A stretch of 6,335 nt of DNA from Phycisphaerales bacterium (GTDB lineage Bacteria > Planctomycetota > Phycisphaerae > Phycisphaerales > UBA1924), in NCBI GenBank assembly GCA_016764015.1, contig JAESSR010000060.1:1-6335 (forward strand). The letters run 5' to 3'. Of the stretch, positions 1 to 6,335 are shown piece after piece (the first letter of the stretch is position 1; each line of letters begins with the position of its first letter). A model generated the notes under the pieces. It saw only the letters and a program-made list of their open reading frames with translations. It did no database searches and was not told the DNA's origin. Position numbers and translations under genes: made by a program.

Positions 1-459
1 GAAACCTGCAACGAGAAGTTCGAGCATCAGGTCAAGTGGGGCATCGACATGCAGACCGAGCATGAGCGGTATTTGAGCGAGAAGCATTTCAAGCAGCCCG
101 TCGCCGTGATCAACTACCCCAAGGACATCAAAGCCTTCTACATGCGGATGAATGACGAGGGCACCGATGGTGCTCCAGGACGAACCGTAGCCGCGGTCGA
201 TATCCTCGTTCCAGGTGTCGGCGAACTCGTCGGCGGCTCACAACGCGAAGAACGATTGCCAGTCCTCGATGCTCGCATTGATGAAATGGGACTCGACAAA
301 GCCGACTACTGGTGGTACCGCGATCTCCGCAAGTACGGCACCGTCCCCCACGCGGGCTTCGGGCTCGGGTTCGAACGATTGGTCCAGTTCTGCACCGGGA
401 TGCAGAACATCCGCGATGTCATCCCCTTCCCCCGCGCACCCAAACAGGCAGATTACTAA
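1..459 (+). CDS. asnS: Asparaginyl-tRNA synthetase, C-terminal 152 residues (5' end outside window)
   Basis: This is the C-terminal part of the class II aminoacyl-tRNA synthetase that charges tRNA-Asn with asparagine in the cytoplasm. The frame is open from base 1 and ends at TAA 457-459, so the start lies left of the window; the ATG at 49 is internal. Within the visible 152 residues I see [12 protein letters not shown] (38-49), the GGSQREER segment (78-85), [16 protein letters not shown] (102-117), the class II motif 3 GFGLGFERL (119-127) and the terminal [12 protein letters not shown] (136-147). All match bacterial AsnRS as I remember it, and the conserved tail sits at the expected distance from the stop. 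The segment [14 protein letters not shown] (52-65) appears a few residues longer than the E. coli equivalent, a small loop insertion. AspRS is less likely because its C-terminal signatures differ. The next gene begins one base after the stop, suggesting co-transcription. Confidence 0.96.
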   Translation, partial: ETCNEKFEHQVKWGIDMQTEHERYLSEKHFKQPVAVINYPKDIKAFYMRMNDEGTDGAPGRTVAAVDILVPGVGELVGGSQREERLPVLDARIDEMGLDKADYWWYRDLRKYGTVPHAGFGLGFERLVQFCTGMQNIRDVIPFPRAPKQADY

Positions 460-460
460 A

Positions 461-1642
461 ATGAAAACGATCTCCATTCTCCTTGCGTGCGCATCAACGA
501 TGGCTTGGGCGGACTCTCCATTGCCCGCCGATTCAATCGAATCCATCCGTGTGCATCAAACCATCGACGCGATGGAAGATGCGAATATCAAAGCGGACAT
601 TGGTGCGTACATGGCCCTGGTCGATCCGACCGATTCCTTCTTCGCCACCGAGCAGCGAGCATGGGTGACGGATATTCAAACGAACCCTGTCGAAGATGTC
701 GATCTGAGCATCGCATGGAACGAACCTGTTTATCTTCTCGATGATGGCTCAGCGATCGCCCCCCTCGAAATATCTTGGCATGTCGTCGGCGAAGAACTCG
801 ATCGTCACTTTGCCTACCAAGCACGCTTCGAACCAATGGGACCGGCCAACGGGCAATGGATATTCGCTGGTCGTGCGTGGGATGTGTTCGACAACGACAC
901 CCCGGGCGTGCGCGTGTATTCCGATTACGAGCACGAGTACCTCGCTCATCTTGCTGCCAGCCGGGTCGAAAACCTCCGCGATGCCATCGCGGTGAATATG
1001 GGCTTTGACTATTCACAGACAAAGCCTCAAGAGGTGGTCGTGAAGGTGTACCCGGATATGGCCTCGCTCCAAGCGTCGATTTATCTCTCCTACACCGATC
1101 GGCTCTCAGGATGGAATGAGCCCGGCGAATCCATCAAAATCCTCGGCAGAGATAACTACACGATCGAGCGTCTCGACCCATTGCTCGCCCATGAGATCGG
1201 GCACGCCGTCAGCTTCGAGTTTGGACCAGAAATCAACCTCGCCCCCTGGTGGACACTCGAAGGAATCGCCGAGGTCGCTTCAGACTTGTTCCGAGATTCA
1301 TGGGAAAGAAAAAATAAACGCATCGCAATCATGGCCCAGAATGACAACCTGCGAGACTGGAATCTCCTCGCCGATTTTAGAGGCGAAGCAAACAACCACG
1401 CCCGCCATGTCTATCTCCAAGGCTGGTCCATGATCGACTACATCGATCGAATCCACACCATCGAACAACGCAACGCATGGTTTGCATCGCTCGCAACCGG
1501 CGCAACGCTCGATCAAGCAACGCAAGCTGTCATGGGAATAGGCTTTGATCAACTCGATGCCCGGTGGAAGCAATCGCTGTTGGATTGGGTCGAGCCGACT
1601 GAGCTCGAAGCGGAGTCAGACATCGAGCCCGGCTCAGATTAA
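461..1642 (+). CDS. Exported HExxH zinc metallopeptidase (gluzincin / peptidase-MA-like), 393 aa
   Basis: Probably a zinc-dependent peptidase acting outside the cytoplasm; the substrate is unknown. Residues 1-17 form a signal peptide (Lys2, hydrophobic core, A-W-A cleavage site before Asp18). Residues about 28-135 resemble an NTF2/SnoaL-like accessory domain (inferred from the pattern of aromatic and acidic residues only). The catalytic part holds HEIGH at 244-248 (two zinc histidines plus the general-base Glu245), followed by WWTLEGIAE at 263-271. Glu267 aligns with the third zinc ligand of gluzincins (thermolysin NEAISD pattern) and Glu271 with its supporting acid. The ATG at 461 is chosen over the in-frame start at 215 because it gives a clean signal peptide and does not overlap asnS; the ribosome site is weak (AGG at 446-448). 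It follows asnS by one base. Its stop overlaps that of the convergent acidic gene. The C-terminal 12 residues are acidic and likely disordered. The fold class is well supported; the exact family is not. Confidence 0.85.
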   Translation: MKTISILLACASTMAWADSPLPADSIESIRVHQTIDAMEDANIKADIGAYMALVDPTDSFFATEQRAWVTDIQTNPVEDVDLSIAWNEPVYLLDDGSAIAPLEISWHVVGEELDRHFAYQARFEPMGPANGQWIFAGRAWDVFDNDTPGVRVYSDYEHEYLAHLAASRVENLRDAIAVNMGFDYSQTKPQEVVVKVYPDMASLQASIYLSYTDRLSGWNEPGESIKILGRDNYTIERLDPLLAHEIGHAVSFEFGPEINLAPWWTLEGIAEVASDLFRDSWERKNKRIAIMAQNDNLRDWNLLADFRGEANNHARHVYLQGWSMIDYIDRIHTIEQRNAWFASLATGATLDQATQAVMGIGFDQLDARWKQSLLDWVEPTELEAESDIEPGSD

Positions 1643-3393
1643 GGCTCTACAGGCTGATTGGCCATCTGGTTTTCAATCGCTTCAAGATCATCACCCGGCA
1701 TCACCACGCGTGTCGGTGCTTGCGATGGGATCGGTGTTGGGGTCGTGCGGAAGAACATCGTGTACACCCAAAGAACCGTTGCCAAGAAGATTGTCCACAG
1801 CGCAATATAGCCAATCGAATCGCGCACCACCGCGGGCTTGGATGCGACAGGCTTGGAGAGTAATAAAATCACTTTGGCACCTGTCGGCCCGCCTTTGGTG
1901 ATTGTCAGATCAAGCGTTTGTTTCGCTGTTGCGATGATCTTGTGATGAAGCGATTGCCAGATGGATTCAATCGCTTTTTCGCCGCTGTCCGTTTCTTGGA
2001 ACGCATGCTCATCGGGCGAATGCACAGGCTTGGGTGCAGGTGCTTCGGTGCTTTTTGGTAGGGTTGAGCTTTGTCGGACTTGACCCTGGGCTTGACCCTG
2101 GGCTTGACCCTGGGGCGCAGCGGCCTCTGGTGATGGTGAAGATACCTGCGCAGCTGGTTCTTCCTGAACACTTTTCTCGATTGCAGACTCTTGATCGTTG
2201 CCTTGATCAGTATCTGATTTAGAAACAGTCTCGATGTTCGCATCTCCGCCAGCTTCAGCCGCCGGATTCGCTGTCAGATCATCGAGCGATAGCTGATCCA
2301 GGAGCATCGATGGATCCATCGCATCGTCCAATGACGATGAATCAATCAACTCGCCATCGGCGGTTTCAAAGTCACCCATCAGCAAATCATCGCCGACGCT
2401 CGCCAACGCATCATCAAGATCACCCAGGCTGAGTTCTGCCTCTGGCTGATCTGATTGCTCAGCAGCATCTTCTGCTGGCGCAGTTTCTTCTTGCTCTATC
2501 TCTACAACTTCCTCAACTTCTTCAACTGCTTCGGCTACTTCTGTTTCTTGAGGCACATCCGCTTCGAGCACCTCTTCAACAAGAACTTCATCAGAAACAG
2601 TATCTTCGGTCTCAGTTTGCTCTTGGTTCGCAGCTTCATCTTTATCAGCCGCCGAATCTTGAACCTCTGCCATCAGGTCATCGTTGATCTCGTCAAGCAC
2701 AGCCTCGAGCTCTTCGCTTTCGTCCTTTTCTACTTCATTTTTTACTTCATCGCTCTCATCCGTCGGCTTGCTGATAGTCTCAGGCTCAACCTCATCAATA
2801 GATTCGGTTTCAGGATGAACAGCTTCAGGCTCATCGCCCGAAATATTTGCCAAGATATCCTCGTCAATTTCAATGATTTCGTCAATTTCATCCGCATTCG
2901 CTTCGGGCTCAGGTTCATCAGCCGGTTCTTGAACAACTGTGTTTTCATCAACGGGCTGCTCAATTTCTTCGTCGATCCCATCGTCGATCTCTTCATCAAG
3001 CAAGTCATCAGCAATCCCGGCAAGCGGATCATCATCAAGAACATCGCCGGCTTGATCTGGAGTCTCAAGCTCATCGAGTTCGTTGAGCAAATCATCTATT
3101 GAGTCTTCAAGAAGGGCTTCGGCATTCTCAGAAACTGAATCAAGGGCATCGAGTGCTTCATCGCCGGCGGATGATGCTGAATCATCAGATATGTTAGATT
3201 TATCTGAATCGTCAGCATCGTGTACATCGGCCTCAGCCTGATCCATCGCCTGATCGACCGATTCATAGGGAGCGCACGAGGCATCGATCTCATCGAGCAG
3301 CTCGTCGATGGATTTACTCAGCTCAGATTGCTGGGATTCAGGATTGTGCTCTTCGTGGTCCAATACATCGCAATAATCGTGGATTTTGAACAC
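1639..3393 (-). CDS. Very acidic, low-complexity protein with one C-terminal membrane anchor, 584 aa, function unknown
   Basis: I do not recognise a family. Residues 1 to about 400 are dominated by Asp and Glu (22 of 50 in residues 98-147), with only nine Lys and no Arg before Arg440. Short leucine-acidic motifs recur: SIDELLDEID (28-37), SIDDLLNELDELE (98-110), IADDLLDEEIDD (127-138), LDEINDDLMAEV (233-244) and LDDALASVGDDLL (326-338). Residues 428-438 are a QGQA repeat. Residues 471-520 look more ordered and basic (SIWQSLHHKII, GGPTGAKVILLLSKP). One membrane segment spans about 526-548, leaving a 36-residue proline-rich tail. Lys/Arg just before the segment suggests the large acidic part is cytoplasmic. 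The start is GTG 3391-3393: the frame closes eight codons upstream, no good ribosome site is visible, and beginning at Met50 would lose the first motif. A scaffold or cation/basic-protein-binding role is possible but unproven. Two 60-base hand counts give about 43% GC here (2701-2760) versus 57% in the downstream secreted gene (4861-4920). Confidence 0.82.
   Translation of the reverse strand: MFKIHDYCDVLDHEEHNPESQQSELSKSIDELLDEIDASCAPYESVDQAMDQAEADVHDADDSDKSNISDDSASSAGDEALDALDSVSENAEALLEDSIDDLLNELDELETPDQAGDVLDDDPLAGIADDLLDEEIDDGIDEEIEQPVDENTVVQEPADEPEPEANADEIDEIIEIDEDILANISGDEPEAVHPETESIDEVEPETISKPTDESDEVKNEVEKDESEELEAVLDEINDDLMAEVQDSAADKDEAANQEQTETEDTVSDEVLVEEVLEADVPQETEVAEAVEEVEEVVEIEQEETAPAEDAAEQSDQPEAELSLGDLDDALASVGDDLLMGDFETADGELIDSSSLDDAMDPSMLLDQLSLDDLTANPAAEAGGDANIETVSKSDTDQGNDQESAIEKSVQEEPAAQVSSPSPEAAAPQGQAQGQAQGQVRQSSTLPKSTEAPAPKPVHSPDEHAFQETDSGEKAIESIWQSLHHKIIATAKQTLDLTITKGGPTGAKVILLLSKPVASKPAVVRDSIGYIALWTIFLATVLWVYTMFFRTTPTPIPSQAPTRVVMPGDDLEAIENQMANQPVEP
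2079..2114. repeat. Perfect 12-bp tandem repeat, three copies, inside the acidic-protein gene
   Basis: The unit CTTGACCCTGGG occurs three times without mismatch at 2079-2090, 2091-2102 and 2103-2114. It is in frame in the minus-strand gene, where each copy adds four residues of Gln-Gly-Gln-Ala type (about residues 427-439). Because the unit is a multiple of three, copy changes by replication slippage would lengthen or shorten the linker without breaking the frame. It separates the acidic N-terminal part from the more basic region before the membrane anchor, consistent with a flexible spacer. Confidence 0.95.
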
Positions 3394-3461
3394 AAACTCA
3401 AGGGATATCGGCCTTTATCTTCGGATTACCTTTGCTGGGTTGGGTTCCTATCCTTCTCTCG
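3394..3461. promoter_or_regulatory. Divergent intergenic region expected to hold promoters for the acidic-protein gene and rsmE
   Basis: This 68-base gap separates two genes transcribed away from each other, so promoters for both probably lie here or just inside the coding starts. I could not find a convincing pair of -35 and -10 boxes at normal spacing on either strand. A 16-base imperfect palindrome at 3400-3415 has AAGG/CCTT arms and contains GATATC (3404-3409); it could be an operator half-site pair but is short enough to be chance. No clear Shine-Dalgarno sequence precedes either start. The regulatory role is inferred from gene orientation alone. Confidence 0.35.
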
Positions 3462-4220
3462 ATGTCTACAGATCGCTCAATTCAGCATTATCTCATGTTC
3501 TCGGACCTTGCAAGCTCGCGGGTTGGAGGCTCAATCGAGGTTTCAGGGCAAGAGGCTCATCACGCTGTGCGCGTCAAGCGGGTGCGCGTGGGGGACTCCG
3601 TCGGGCTTCTTGATGGGCAAGGCGCCATCGGGATCGGTGTCATCGAGCAACTGGGAGGCTCCAAATCCAAGCCCGTTGTTGGAGTTGAACTCATCAGCAT
3701 TGAGCAAGTGGGGGAGACCGCCCCCCGTGTCGAGGTGTGGTCAGCGCTCCCCAAAGGCGATCCGCTCGATCGCATGATCGACCAACTCTCTCAGCTCGGC
3801 GTAGCACTGTTTCGCCCTTTGATCTGTGAACGCTCCCAGCGAAAGCCCGAAACAGTCCGGATCGACAAGCTCGAACGGATCGCAGTTGAATCCGCCAAGC
3901 AGTGCCATCGACCATGGCTACTCGAGATCGGCGACCCGATCAACTTCGCTCAAGCCATCAAAGAACCCGATGTGATCGTCGCTGACGGATCGGGAAATGT
4001 AGATATGCAACAAATCGGGATGCAACAAAGCGATAACTCACGCGTTGTGCTCCTCGTTGGCCCCGAGGGGGGCTGGTCGGTATCGGAGCGCGAACTGATT
4101 CGTGCAACCTCGGTGCCGATGTGTCGGTTTGGTGTATTTGTGCTGCGAATCGAAGCCGCTGCCTGTGCCGCGTCTGCTATTGTTCTTGGTGCCTCAGTTG
4201 TTTCTCAAGGAAGTTCATAA
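3462..4220 (+). CDS. rsmE: 16S rRNA (uracil-1498-N3)-methyltransferase RsmE, 252 aa
   Basis: RsmE methylates N3 of U1498 in 16S rRNA of the assembled 30S subunit using S-adenosylmethionine; it is a SPOUT-fold (trefoil knot) enzyme working as a dimer. The order of motifs fits the family: an N-terminal PUA-like part with GGSIEVSGQEAHHAVRVKR (22-40), GDSVGLLDGQG (44-54), then KGDPLDRMIDQLSQLGV (98-114), CERSQRKP (122-129), the AKQCHRP helix (145-151), the SAM-loop signature LLVGPEGGWSVSERE (197-211), and the C-terminal knot piece LRIEAAACAA (228-237). The length is close to the usual ~240. The ATG at 3462 places HYLMF (9-13) where other RsmE proteins begin; a TTG at 3432 and an ATG at 3495 are alternatives. 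Two deviations: Gln111 where ELGV is usual (QLGV here), and IEAA instead of the common TETA. Its stop shares one base with the next start, implying one transcript. Confidence 0.93.
   Translation: MSTDRSIQHYLMFSDLASSRVGGSIEVSGQEAHHAVRVKRVRVGDSVGLLDGQGAIGIGVIEQLGGSKSKPVVGVELISIEQVGETAPRVEVWSALPKGDPLDRMIDQLSQLGVALFRPLICERSQRKPETVRIDKLERIAVESAKQCHRPWLLEIGDPINFAQAIKEPDVIVADGSGNVDMQQIGMQQSDNSRVVLLVGPEGGWSVSERELIRATSVPMCRFGVFVLRIEAAACAASAIVLGASVVSQGSS
4207..4213 (+). promoter_or_regulatory. Strong Shine-Dalgarno site for the secreted toroid protein
   Basis: AAGGAAG lies inside the last codons of rsmE, with its GGA core eight bases before the ATG at 4220. It is the best ribosome binding site in the window and settles the start at 4220, where the stop of rsmE (TAA 4218-4220) and the start share an A. 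The arrangement favours translational coupling or reinitiation. Confidence 0.85.
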
Positions 4221-5410
4221 TGAATATTGTCCAAATCAAGCCCCTCTGCCTGCTCACATGCCTTCTTTGCTCGGGGCTCTACTCTTCGCTCGCAATGGGC
4301 GGAGAGATTTCCGGCGAGCACAAGCGCAAGGCAGAACTCGCAATCCATCGAAATATCGAATACCTTGGTTCACGCCAGAACACGATAACCTTCGGCTGGG
4401 ATGATGACCCCGAAGCCCAAGCGATACCTGCGATTACCGGGCTCGTGCTCCAAGGCTTGCTCCTCGATCCAGGTATCGACGAAAGGCACCCACTCGTCAT
4501 CCAGGGCGCACGCTACATCCTCAAGTTCGTTCAAGACGACGGCTCGATCCACGACGGCATGCTCCCGAGCTACAACACCGCGATCTGTGTCTCGGCATTA
4601 TCCAAACTGCACACCCAACGGGCGCTCTCGGGCATGCTCGGCGGGCAGAAGTTTTTAAGAACACTGCAATACTCGGACATTAATACAAACAATCCAAACG
4701 ACCCTGGGTTCGACGAACCCATCGACATCAACCACCCATACTACGGCGGCGTAGGCTACGGCAAGCACGGACGACCCGATCTCTCGAACCTCTCGTTCTT
4801 CCTCCAGGCACTCCACGACACTGGGGTGTCCACCCAAGACCCCGCCTACCAACGGGCGCTCGTGTTTCTTTCACGCGTGCAGATGTCCGACGAAGTCAAC
4901 GAGATGCCATACGCCGACGGCTCATCGCAAGGCGGATTCATCTACGCCACCGTGCCAGATCTTGAATCAGTCGATGGGATAGCTGGGCAATCCCAAGCCG
5001 GCGATATTATTGAGACTGCCGAAGATGGTCAAGAACTCTCAAGACTCCGTGCCTACGGCTCAATGTCCTACGCCGGGTTCAAATCACTCGTCTACGCCAA
5101 CATCGACCCTGATGATCCACGGATGGCCGATGCGTGGAAATGGATTCAGAACAACTACACCCTTGAAGAAAATCCCGGGCTCGGTATGCAAGGGTATTAC
5201 TTTTATCTCGCAACCATGGCTCGCGCCCTCGACGCCCACGGCGTAGACGAGATCAACGGGCACAACTGGCGTGAAGAAATGATCGACAAACTTCATAGCC
5301 TGCAGTTTGTCAATGGTGCGTATAGAACACTCAACCCGCGATGGATGGAAGACAACGACATCCTCATCGCCGCCTACGCCCTCATCGCCCTCGAACACGC
5401 CGCCCACTAA
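4220..5410 (+). CDS. Secreted prenyltransferase/squalene-oxidase-repeat (alpha/alpha-toroid) protein, 396 aa
   Basis: The protein belongs by pattern to the terpenoid-cyclase/protein-prenyltransferase alpha/alpha-toroid fold, in the exported group frequent in Planctomycetota; no activity is established for that group as far as I know. Residues 1-25 are a signal peptide (Lys7, long hydrophobic run, S-L-A before Met26). Repeat-type segments follow: IPAITGLVLQGLL (69-81), QDDGSIHDG with YNTAICVSALSKL (105-130), YGGVGYGKHGRPDLSNLSFF (175-194), DGSSQGGFIYATV (233-245), YGSMSYAGFKSLVYANI (279-295), NPGLGMQGYYFYLATMARAL (318-337) and DNDILIAAYALIALEHA (378-394). The DxDD catalytic motif of squalene-hopene cyclases is not present (the DDD at 61-63 is not in that context), and no protein-prenyltransferase zinc site is evident, so it may bind rather than convert its ligand, or act by unknown residues. 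It overlaps rsmE by one base and is probably co-expressed with it. The fold call is good; the function is open. Confidence 0.85.
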   Translation: MNIVQIKPLCLLTCLLCSGLYSSLAMGGEISGEHKRKAELAIHRNIEYLGSRQNTITFGWDDDPEAQAIPAITGLVLQGLLLDPGIDERHPLVIQGARYILKFVQDDGSIHDGMLPSYNTAICVSALSKLHTQRALSGMLGGQKFLRTLQYSDINTNNPNDPGFDEPIDINHPYYGGVGYGKHGRPDLSNLSFFLQALHDTGVSTQDPAYQRALVFLSRVQMSDEVNEMPYADGSSQGGFIYATVPDLESVDGIAGQSQAGDIIETAEDGQELSRLRAYGSMSYAGFKSLVYANIDPDDPRMADAWKWIQNNYTLEENPGLGMQGYYFYLATMARALDAHGVDEINGHNWREEMIDKLHSLQFVNGAYRTLNPRWMEDNDILIAAYALIALEHAAH

Positions 5411-5498
5411 TCAGCTCATATCGCATTCTTATTTCCTCCCCCGGGCATCGTGGCAGGTGGCCGCGCAGCGGACGGAGGGGGTCTTCAAGAAACGGTAC
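5411..5498. other. Convergent intergenic gap, no clear terminator
   Basis: These 88 bases lie between two converging genes and should contain transcription ends for both. I see only weak pairing: a CCGC-GCA-GCGG mini-hairpin at 5461-5471 and a CCTCC/GGAGG pair (5435-5439 with 5474-5478), neither followed by a T run on either strand. An intrinsic terminator is therefore not supported; Rho-dependent or overlapping termination is possible. Confidence 0.5.
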
Positions 5499-6335
5499 TT
5501 ACTCTCGCCGAGCAACTAACCCATCCTCCGAAAGCGGATACGCACACAGTGCGCATTGATCCCGTCCAACGCGCCGCCGCTGCATCCGCCCAAGAGCAGA
5601 CCGACCGATCAGGTGCAGCATCCGCCAAAGCCAATACAGCCCAACGAGCACAAGGCAGACATACCCGGGCGAAAAACTCAGCCAGTATAACGAATTCGCG
5701 CCGCCGAGCCGAACCTCCCACCAATACAGCCCGCTCATGTCGAGCTTTGGTTCATTCCGCAGATGCGCCGGCGGGTCAATCCTCCATTGCTTGTTCACCG
5801 GCTCACGCTCGTAATATGTCTGCTTGGAGAACTTAACAAGCGGAATATAGCGTCCAAGAGAGCCGAGCCAGTTTTCCGTATACGAAACATACCCGTGATC
5901 AACCCGTGCGCTCAGTAAAATGCCATCGCTCTCGCTCGCCTCATCAAGCTGCTGTGCGATCGAATCAATCAGCACCGACATCGCATCAGGATTGTCGATC
6001 GCCCCACGGATTTCTTCGAGAGAATACTCCCCGGTCTGCGATCGTACGATTCCTCCCAGATTAACCGTGCCATAATCAATCGGATTCAACCCCCCGTACA
6101 ACCCGGTTCCAACCAAGAGCACAAGAAAGAGAACCCATCGTCCACGCTTCCCCTGCCCAATCTTGATCTTGAGCAGTTTTCCGACTCGCCGTACAAAAAA
6201 GACTAGAACCATACACACCGCGAGCTGCGCTATCACCCCGATCGGGTCATAGGTTGTTTTTGTATATTTCGATCCGACACCGTTGATCTCAGTGATCACC
6301 AACGGAAACCATGTGATGCTTGGTTTCAGCCTCGA
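5499..6335 (-). CDS. Multi-pass membrane protein with a C-terminal CxxC tail, 5' end probably outside window, function unknown
   Basis: I cannot name the family. The frame is open from the right edge (11 codons, reading SRLKPSITWFP) through a TTG at 6300-6302 to the stop at 5499-5501, giving at least 267 and probably more residues. No ATG start is present near the front, which supports a start outside the window. Counting from that TTG, membrane segments are likely at about 20-37 (PIGVIAQLAVCMVLVFFV), 56-72 (WVLFLVLLVGTGLYGGL) and 208-227 (LSFSPGYVCLVLVGLYWLW). Between the second and third lies a soluble stretch of about 130 residues, likely on the outer face by the positive-inside rule, since Arg/Lys-rich pieces (38-55 and 227-247) flank the segments on the other side. 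The C-terminus carries CALCAYPL (250-257), resembling the first half of a small zinc ribbon, but no second Cys pair follows before the stop. It converges with the secreted toroid gene. Confidence 0.72.
   Translation of the reverse strand, partial: SRLKPSITWFPLVITEINGVGSKYTKTTYDPIGVIAQLAVCMVLVFFVRRVGKLLKIKIGQGKRGRWVLFLVLLVGTGLYGGLNPIDYGTVNLGGIVRSQTGEYSLEEIRGAIDNPDAMSVLIDSIAQQLDEASESDGILLSARVDHGYVSYTENWLGSLGRYIPLVKFSKQTYYEREPVNKQWRIDPPAHLRNEPKLDMSGLYWWEVRLGGANSLYWLSFSPGYVCLVLVGLYWLWRMLHLIGRSALGRMQRRRVGRDQCALCAYPLSEDGLVARRE

Noticed and set aside
215..460. In-frame upstream extension of the metallopeptidase.
   Set aside because: It would overlap asnS by 245 bases and bury the signal peptide; its translation is Ser/Ala-rich shadow sequence.
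752..761. GCGATCGC octamer reminiscent of the cyanobacterial HIP1 palindrome.
   Set aside because: I noticed only this occurrence; HIP1 genomes carry it at high density, so chance is sufficient.
588..1022. Minus-strand open frame of 144 residues inside the metallopeptidase gene.
   Set aside because: Arg-rich translation without motifs, lying wholly within a gene with a signal peptide and an intact zinc site.
2079..2114. Short direct repeats considered as a CRISPR or iteron array.
   Set aside because: Units are only 12 bases, directly abutting without spacers, and in frame within a coding sequence.
2455..3102. A 215-residue plus-strand open frame rich in Phe, Leu, Ile and Asn that looks like a membrane protein.
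   Set aside because: It is the exact complement of the acidic arm; GAA/GAT/GAG codons read backwards give TTC/ATC/CTC, producing an artificial hydrophobic protein. No ribosome site or recognisable domain.
5450..5836. Plus-strand open frame of 128 residues opposite the right-hand membrane protein, with overlapping shorter frames at 5307-5559.
   Set aside because: Composition is Ala/Arg/Ser-rich without domain features, and the opposite frame has clear membrane segments and a longer uninterrupted reading.

Overview
The window looks like an ordinary chromosomal segment of a GC-moderate bacterium, most plausibly a member of the Planctomycetota (perhaps class Phycisphaerae). This placement is inferred, mainly from three things: a secreted prenyltransferase/squalene-oxidase-repeat protein of the kind common in that phylum, a membrane protein with a short CxxC tail, and a mix of ATG, GTG and possible TTG starts with few strong Shine-Dalgarno sites. 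No protein search was possible. No rRNA, tRNA, CRISPR array, insertion sequence or phage gene was seen.

Layout from left to right: (1) the 3' end of asnS (asparaginyl-tRNA synthetase), plus strand. (2) One base after its stop, an exported HExxH zinc metallopeptidase on the same strand, 461-1642. (3) Convergent to it, and overlapping it by its stop codon, a 584-residue extremely acidic, membrane-anchored protein of unknown function on the minus strand, 1639-3393. (4) A 68-base divergent intergenic gap. (5) rsmE, the 16S rRNA m3U1498 methyltransferase, plus strand, 3462-4220. (6) Sharing one base with the rsmE stop and carrying a strong ribosome binding site, a secreted alpha/alpha-toroid (terpene-cyclase-like fold) protein, 4220-5410. 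(7) An 88-base convergent gap. (8) A minus-strand multi-pass membrane protein whose start lies beyond the right edge, 5499-6335.

Functionally the window mixes two translation genes (asnS, rsmE) with four envelope or exported proteins. In two places a translation gene is directly followed by an exported protein on the same strand, so these pairs are probably co-transcribed, but nothing visible ties all the genes into one pathway. The least explained object is the acidic protein: no arginine in its first 439 residues, recurring short D-D-L-L motifs, a perfect 12-base triplet repeat, and a single membrane anchor near its C-terminus. I did not find convincing evidence for a new defence, mobile or RNA-based system.
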